Below are positions 59,865 through 64,000 of a stretch of DNA of 64,000 nt, piece by piece. The stretch comes from DAOUKH01 sp965219875. GTDB lineage: Bacteria; Chloroflexota; Dehalococcoidia; SHYB01. Below the pieces are notes generated by a model. It did not search any database and had not been told where the DNA came from. It was given only the letters and a program-made list of their open reading frames with translations. The stretch's first letter is position 1; every line of letters starts with the position of its first letter. Position numbers and translations under genes: made by a program. The DNA lies in the NCBI GenBank assembly GCA_965219875.1, contig CBDCOW010000001.1, forward strand, positions 992,001-1,056,000, written 5' to 3'.

Positions 59865-60776
59865 TTAGGCCGGGGCGGCGGCCTTGGAGGGTTCGAGGCG
59901 CATGATCTGCCGCGCCTCGGCGGGTGTGGCTACGTCGCGGCCCAGGGAGCGCGACGCTTCGGCGACCCGCCGCACCTGCTCGGCGGTGCTCATCGGCTTG
60001 CCTTCGTAGAGGAGGTTGTCGCCGATGCCGGTGCGGATGTGCCCGCCCATCAGAATGGCGGAGTTGTTGACGATGTGGTGGCTCGCGCCTTGGCTCTGGG
60101 TGAACCACTCGTAGTCGAGGCCGGCGGGCAGCCAGTCGAGGAACGCCTGTATCGAGCGGGGCTCGGGCGGTAGGTTGTACAGCAGGTCGTCGTTGAACCC
60201 GAACTTCAGCAGCAGCGGCTCTTCGATTAGCCCCATATCCATGAAGGCTTCGAGGTGGCGGATATGGCCCAACTCCCGCATCCCGAACCGGGGCTTGAGT
60301 CCGAGCTCCTGCATCTTCCGCAGCGTCTCGATGGTCTCGCCGTGCGTGTTCACGTACATGTGATCGGGGTTGATGAAGCGCTTCGCCTCGCGGTCGTACT
60401 TGCCGCGCAGCATGGCCCCGGTGTCCACGTCCATGAAGGGGAGGGCGACGTCGGGGTCCTCGGCCAGGGCGACGACGTGGGCGAACCGGGCGAGGCCGAA
60501 AAGTGTGTCGGACTGCGGCGGCCAGGTGGGGTAGCAGATCGCGTCGCTGTGCTCGGCGATCAACTGGAAGGTCTCCTTGTAGATCTCGACATCTTGGAAG
60601 CGCTGCGCGCCCGTCTTGGGGTCGCGGGCGTGGATGTGAATGATGGAGGCGCCGGCCTCGACGCATTCGAGGGTGTTCTCCATGATCTGGCGCGGCGTCA
60701 GCGGCACCGCGGGGTAAGCCTCAATGGGGACGACCTCGTTGACCGTGACCTCGATGCAAAGCTTGGGATGCGCCAT
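59865..60776 (-). CDS. Beta-keto acid cleavage enzyme (BKACE, DUF849)
   Basis: A 303-residue TIM-barrel enzyme: 'LCIEVTVNEVVPIE', 'PRQIMENTLECVEAGASIIHIHARDPKTGAQ' (metal His-x-His), 'PFMDVDTGAMLRGK', and 'AILMGGHIRTGIGDNLLYEGKPMSTAEQVRRVAEAS' with the Glu and Arg of the active site. BKACEs condense beta-keto acids with acetyl-CoA to give acetoacetate and an acyl-CoA. GGGGGAG precedes ATG 60776. It is 18 bp after an amidohydrolase and probably co-transcribed, which fits a catabolic pair. Confidence 0.93.
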   Translation of the reverse strand: MAHPKLCIEVTVNEVVPIEAYPAVPLTPRQIMENTLECVEAGASIIHIHARDPKTGAQRFQDVEIYKETFQLIAEHSDAICYPTWPPQSDTLFGLARFAHVVALAEDPDVALPFMDVDTGAMLRGKYDREAKRFINPDHMYVNTHGETIETLRKMQELGLKPRFGMRELGHIRHLEAFMDMGLIEEPLLLKFGFNDDLLYNLPPEPRSIQAFLDWLPAGLDYEWFTQSQGASHHIVNNSAILMGGHIRTGIGDNLLYEGKPMSTAEQVRRVAEASRSLGRDVATPAEARQIMRLEPSKAAAPA

Positions 60777-60794
60777 CGTCTCCCCCTTGGCCGG

Positions 60795-61922
60795 CTAGGC
60801 CATCAGCTTCTCAGGGTCGCCCATGTTGTAGAAGCGAATCGCTCCCTCGGCCAGAATGCGGCGTTTCGTCTCGGCGGAGAGCCCGTCCATGCGGCGGATC
60901 ATGTCGGGCGCGCCGGGGAAGCCGTCGGCGTGCGGGTAGTCGGTGGCCCACAGGATTTTGTGCGGGCCGATGTAGTCGGCGAGGTAGGGGAGGTTGCCTT
61001 CGATGGGCTCGAAGGATATCCAGGCCTGCCGCTCGAAGATTTCGCTGGGCTTCCGCGAGATCAGACCGTCGTTCCACGATTCTTGCTCGTAGTGACGGTC
61101 CATGCGGTCAAGCCAGCCCGCGATCCAGCCGCCGCCCGACTCCATGAAGGCGAAGCGGAGCTTGGGGAACCGCTCGCAGATGCCGCACATGAGGAGTCCG
61201 GCGCAGGCGGCCATCATCTCCAGGGTGTGCGACACGACGTGGGCCACGCCGGCCGTCTTGAAGCGGTCGGCCCCAAGGCCGGGAACGCCGCCGCCGACGT
61301 GGATCGCCATCGACACGTCCATCTCCTGCGCCGCCGCCCAAATCGCGTCGTTCGCGGGGTCGTGGATGTAGCGCCCGTCGACGGGGTTTGCCCGGATGAA
61401 GGCGGCGCCGAAGCCGAGCTCGCGGCGGGCGTATTCGAGCTCGGCCACGGCCACTTCGACGGATTGCAGGGGCAGCATGGCGAGGCCGAAGAGGCGGTCG
61501 GGGTGGGCGGCGCAGTAGTCGGCGAGCCACCGGTTGTAGGCCCGGCAGACCGCCGCGCCGAGGCCGGGGTCTTGGATGCGGCCCGAGAGGAAGAGTCCGA
61601 GTGTGGGGAAGGAGAAGGAGGCGTCGACGCCCTCGGCGTCCATGTCGATGATGCGGGCGTCGGGATTGAAGCCGCCGCGCCGCCCGCTGGCGTAGGGGAG
61701 CGGGCCTTCGGTACGCGGCGCGCCGTAGCTCCCCGTCCCGCCGAACCCCTGGGGCAGCGACCAGACCGCGGTCTCGACCCGCAGGTGTTCCGCGCCGCCG
61801 TCCTCCGTAGTGAACACCGGCGCACGCTCCCGGTAGGCGGGGTCGATGTACCGCTCCCACAAATCAGGAGGCTCGAGGACGTGCCCGTCGGAATCGATGA
61901 CGTGGTAGCTGCGGCTGCTCAT
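60795..61922 (-). CDS. Amidohydrolase 2 family protein (metal-dependent hydrolase/decarboxylase)
   Basis: A 375-residue TIM-barrel amidohydrolase: 'VIDSDGHVLEPPDLWERYI' (D-x-H metal motif), 'IIDMDAEGVDASFSFPT', 'AIHVGGGVPG' metal His, 'FAFMESGGGWIAGWLDRMDRH' and 'KILWATDYPHADGFPGAP' with the catalytic Asp. The family includes ACMSD-like decarboxylases and hydrolases of aromatic or ring compounds. It is the first gene of a two-gene unit with the BKACE, suggesting a ring-cleavage or keto-acid route. Confidence 0.9.
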   Translation of the reverse strand: MSSRSYHVIDSDGHVLEPPDLWERYIDPAYRERAPVFTTEDGGAEHLRVETAVWSLPQGFGGTGSYGAPRTEGPLPYASGRRGGFNPDARIIDMDAEGVDASFSFPTLGLFLSGRIQDPGLGAAVCRAYNRWLADYCAAHPDRLFGLAMLPLQSVEVAVAELEYARRELGFGAAFIRANPVDGRYIHDPANDAIWAAAQEMDVSMAIHVGGGVPGLGADRFKTAGVAHVVSHTLEMMAACAGLLMCGICERFPKLRFAFMESGGGWIAGWLDRMDRHYEQESWNDGLISRKPSEIFERQAWISFEPIEGNLPYLADYIGPHKILWATDYPHADGFPGAPDMIRRMDGLSAETKRRILAEGAIRFYNMGDPEKLMA

Positions 61923-61984
61923 AGCGCCGCCAGACTACCCCGCTCGCCGCCCGTGGGCAACCGCCGGGCCGTTCCGTGCCCCAT

Positions 61985-62070
61985 GTGAGACCATTGCTCC
62001 GTCAGGGTCGCGCAGCCCCCGCCTCACCCGCCCTCACCCCAACCCTCTCCCAGCGGGAGAGGGGGTAAGA
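61985..62070. repeat. Short copy of the palindromic repeat
   Basis: 'GTCAGGGTCGCGCAGCCCCCG' resembles the repeat core, followed by AACCCTCTCCC (62041-62051) and CTCTCCCAGCGGGAGAGGG. Confidence 0.8.
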
Positions 62071-62076
62071 GCGCTG

Positions 62077-62886
62077 TCAAAGCGACTCGCCGCCGTCGAC
62101 GACGATTACCTGGCCGGTGACGAAGCTAGCGGCGTCGCTTGCCAGGTAGACGGCGAGCGCGCCGATCTCTCTCGCGTCTCCGGTGCGCCGCATCGGGATG
62201 CGCTTCAGCATCTGGTCCCGCGCCTTGGGGTCATCGTGCATCGCCGCCGAGGCCGACGTGTAGAACTGGCCGGGCGCGATGGAGTTGACGGTAACGCCGT
62301 AGCGAGCCCATTCCTTAGCCATGCTTCGGGTGAACGAAATGAGTCCGCCTTTCGCGGCGTCGTAGGCCGAGTTGAATCGGTTGAGGCGTATGGGTGTGAC
62401 GGAACTGACGTTGATGACGCGCCCGTTGCGGCGCTCCAGCATTTGCGGGCCCAACGCCCGTAAGAGATAGAAAGGCCCGGATAGGTTGGTTGCCAGCGTC
62501 TTCTCCCACGCCTCGTCCGTGGTCGGGGCGTGAAAGCCGGGAAGCTCGCTTGGCGGGTCGTAGCCGGGAAGGGGGACCAACGGCTGAAAGAACGAAGCTG
62601 CGGCGTTGTTCACCACGATGTCGATTCGTTCGAAACGTTGCCGCGCCTGCCGCGACATCGCCTCTACGTCGTTCGGGTCGGAGATATCGGCTTCGATGGC
62701 CTCGACGCGGCGTCCCAGCGCCCGCGCCTCCTGCGCCGTCGCTTCGATTTCGCTCCCGGTGCGGGCGACGGCGACGACGTCGGCGCCGGCTTCCGCAAGC
62801 GCGAGGGCGATGGCCTTCCCGATTCCCCTGCCGGCGCCCGTGACCAAGCCAACTTTTCCATGCAGGCTGAATGTGGGGCTGGTCAT
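62077..62886 (-). CDS. SDR family oxidoreductase
   Basis: A 269-residue short-chain dehydrogenase: 'GLVTGAGRGIGKAIALALAEAG', 'DIVVNNAAASFFQPL', catalytic Ser in 'RVINVSSVTPIRL', 'YDAAKGGLISFTRSMAKEW' (YxxxK) and 'FVTGQVIVVDGG'. ATG 62886 with GGAG nine bases upstream is chosen; the longer frame would overlap the divergent gene. It is divergent from the nitronate monooxygenase by 52 bp, a likely shared regulatory region. Confidence 0.92.
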   Translation of the reverse strand: MTSPTFSLHGKVGLVTGAGRGIGKAIALALAEAGADVVAVARTGSEIEATAQEARALGRRVEAIEADISDPNDVEAMSRQARQRFERIDIVVNNAAASFFQPLVPLPGYDPPSELPGFHAPTTDEAWEKTLATNLSGPFYLLRALGPQMLERRNGRVINVSSVTPIRLNRFNSAYDAAKGGLISFTRSMAKEWARYGVTVNSIAPGQFYTSASAAMHDDPKARDQMLKRIPMRRTGDAREIGALAVYLASDAASFVTGQVIVVDGGESL

Positions 62887-62938
62887 GGCGAAAGACTCCG
62901 GTAGCGGGTGCGAATAGGCGCTATGGTACACTCCCGCC

Positions 62939-64000
62939 ATGCCCGGTCAACGCGACGCAGACAGGCCCATTTTGCGCACGCCTCTCTGCGACCTGCTCGG
63001 CGTTGAATACCCCGTTTGTCTTGCCGGTATGGGGTCGCACGGCCGGGCCACGCCGCCCGCGCTGGTGGCGGCCGTCTCGAACGCCGGAGGCCTTGGGGTC
63101 GCGGGAGGCGCGAACCTTACCCCTGGCGAGATCCGAAGTCGCATCCGCGAGATCAAGACGCTCACGGACAAGCCCTTCGCGGTCAACCTGCTTTTCCCCG
63201 CGAGTTTGAGCCAGGCGGAGAACTCCAGGTCGCAAATCCGCGACCTCTTGCAACGCGACTATCCCCAACACGTCGCGTTCGTGAAAGACCTCTTGCGGAA
63301 GTTCAGCCTGGACGATGCGCCAGTCGAGCAGGAGAGCGTGCTCGCTACCGGCGATATCCAGGAGCAGTTCCGAGTCGTCCTGGAAGAAGGAGTTCCCATT
63401 CTCTCGGCTGGACTTGGAGACCCTTCGTGGGCGGTCCCGATGGCGAGGGAACAGGGGATGAAAGTCATCGGGCTGGCGGGCTCGGTCCGAAACGCCATGC
63501 GTCAAGTGGAGGCGGGCGTCGACGCTGTCGTGGCGCAAGGGTACGAGGCGGGCGGCCATACGGGCCGGGTTGCGACGTTGCCCCTGGTCCCGCAGGTCGT
63601 GGACGCGGTGGCGCCGACGCCCGTTCTGGCGGCGGGAGGCATCGGCGATGGCCGGGGCCTTGCCGCCGCGCTGTCCCTCGGGGCCGTGGGGGCCTGGGTC
63701 GGCACCGCATTTCTTACTTCGGTCGAAAGCGGGGTCTGGGAGGTCCAGAAGCAGGAGATCCTGGGTGCACGGTCGGAGGACTTTCCGGTCACCCGGGCGT
63801 ATACGGGGAAGACGGCCCGCGATTACAAGAACATCGTTATCGACGCCTGGGAGTCGTCCGGCCTGGAGCCGCTCCCTATGCCCCTGCAGCAGGTGCTGAT
63901 GGAGGACTTCTCCTCCGCGGCCATGAACGCGGGGCGCTACGACCTGGTCAACAGCCCGGCGGGCCAGATAGGCGGCATGGCCACCGAGCTGAAGCCGGCG
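62939..64000 (+). CDS. Nitronate monooxygenase family protein (3' partial)
   Basis: The frame stays open to the window end (354 codons read). It starts MPGQRDADRPILRTPLCDLLGVEYPVCLAGMG, then 'LVAAVSNAGGLGVAGGANLTPGEIRSRIREIKTLTDKPFAVNLLFP', 'VDAVVAQGYEAGGHTGR' (the GxEAGGHxG flavin/catalytic His motif) and 'PVLAAGGIGDGRGLAAALSLGAVGAWVGTAFL'. These are the signatures of class I-like nitronate monooxygenase/2-nitropropane dioxygenase flavoproteins. The start ATG 62939 shares the 52-bp divergent region with the SDR. Confidence 0.92.
   Translation, partial: MPGQRDADRPILRTPLCDLLGVEYPVCLAGMGSHGRATPPALVAAVSNAGGLGVAGGANLTPGEIRSRIREIKTLTDKPFAVNLLFPASLSQAENSRSQIRDLLQRDYPQHVAFVKDLLRKFSLDDAPVEQESVLATGDIQEQFRVVLEEGVPILSAGLGDPSWAVPMAREQGMKVIGLAGSVRNAMRQVEAGVDAVVAQGYEAGGHTGRVATLPLVPQVVDAVAPTPVLAAGGIGDGRGLAAALSLGAVGAWVGTAFLTSVESGVWEVQKQEILGARSEDFPVTRAYTGKTARDYKNIVIDAWESSGLEPLPMPLQQVLMEDFSSAAMNAGRYDLVNSPAGQIGGMATELKPA

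Noticed and set aside
60255..61988. Plus-strand 577-residue frame
   Set aside because: Antisense to the amidohydrolase and BKACE genes, which have clear motifs.

Overview
The window is about 64 kb of GC-rich bacterial chromosome. The best guess from content is a Chloroflexota member close to the SAR202/Dehalococcoidia group. The reasons are lipoprotein solute-binding proteins with collagen-like Gly-Pro-Ala or Gln-Pro-Thr linkers, many CaiB/BaiF CoA-transferases, sulfatase-like, LLM, amidohydrolase, BKACE and MmgE/PrpD enzymes, and abundant palindromic intergenic repeats. No rRNA or ribosomal protein is present, so this placement is inference.

Layout. 1-9.8 kb: a partial GreA-like factor with an integrase-like N-terminus, an MFS transporter, two SnoaL-like proteins, a CoA-transferase/enoyl-CoA hydratase/dipeptide-permease operon, and MmgE/PrpD. 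9.8-18.7 kb: a tight nine-gene minus-strand catabolic operon (methyltransferase, small coiled coil, M24 peptidase-like, alpha/beta hydrolase, isochorismatase-like, two PuuE-like deacetylases, an OYE-type flavoenzyme, alpha/beta hydrolase). 18.8-24.6 kb: a solute-binding lipoprotein divergent from a MarR regulator with a probable ATT start, a PEP mutase/isocitrate lyase-like enzyme, aconitase-type large and small subunits, and tRNA-Arg(CCT). 24.8-32 kb: a second peptide-type ABC operon with two sulfatase-like hydrolases and a frameshifted binding protein.

32-36 kb is a decayed, less GC-rich island. It holds a permease remnant, a DUF4143 ATPase pseudogene, a tRNA-sized inverted-repeat structure, and a HEPN-like gene split inside its R-x4-H motif by an IS5-family element. 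36-42 kb: an SDR, a selenoprotein with in-frame UGA and an E. coli-like SECIS loop, ctaB-ctaA, and an IS110 element whose left end reads as a bridge RNA matching the repeat it sits in, followed by a tandem array derived from the ctaA 3' end. 42-64 kb: CoA-transferases, pdxA-like, a 2-hydroxyacid dehydrogenase, a HigB/HigA-type toxin-antitoxin pair, LLM oxidoreductase, nadC, two HSL-type esterases, CDGSH protein, a VOC protein, a three-domain DapA-MfnB-TusA-like fusion, a Kef-type antiporter, BKACE, an amidohydrolase, an SDR and a truncated nitronate monooxygenase.

Taken together the genes describe a scavenging heterotroph: ABC importers feed CoA-linked and flavin-dependent catabolism, and the heme A pair implies aerobic respiration. 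The ABC systems here have permeases and binding proteins but no ATPase subunits, which must be encoded elsewhere. The most unusual signals are the legible IS110 bridge RNA with its repeat target, the UGA-containing selenoprotein, and the IS5 insertion into the HEPN motif.
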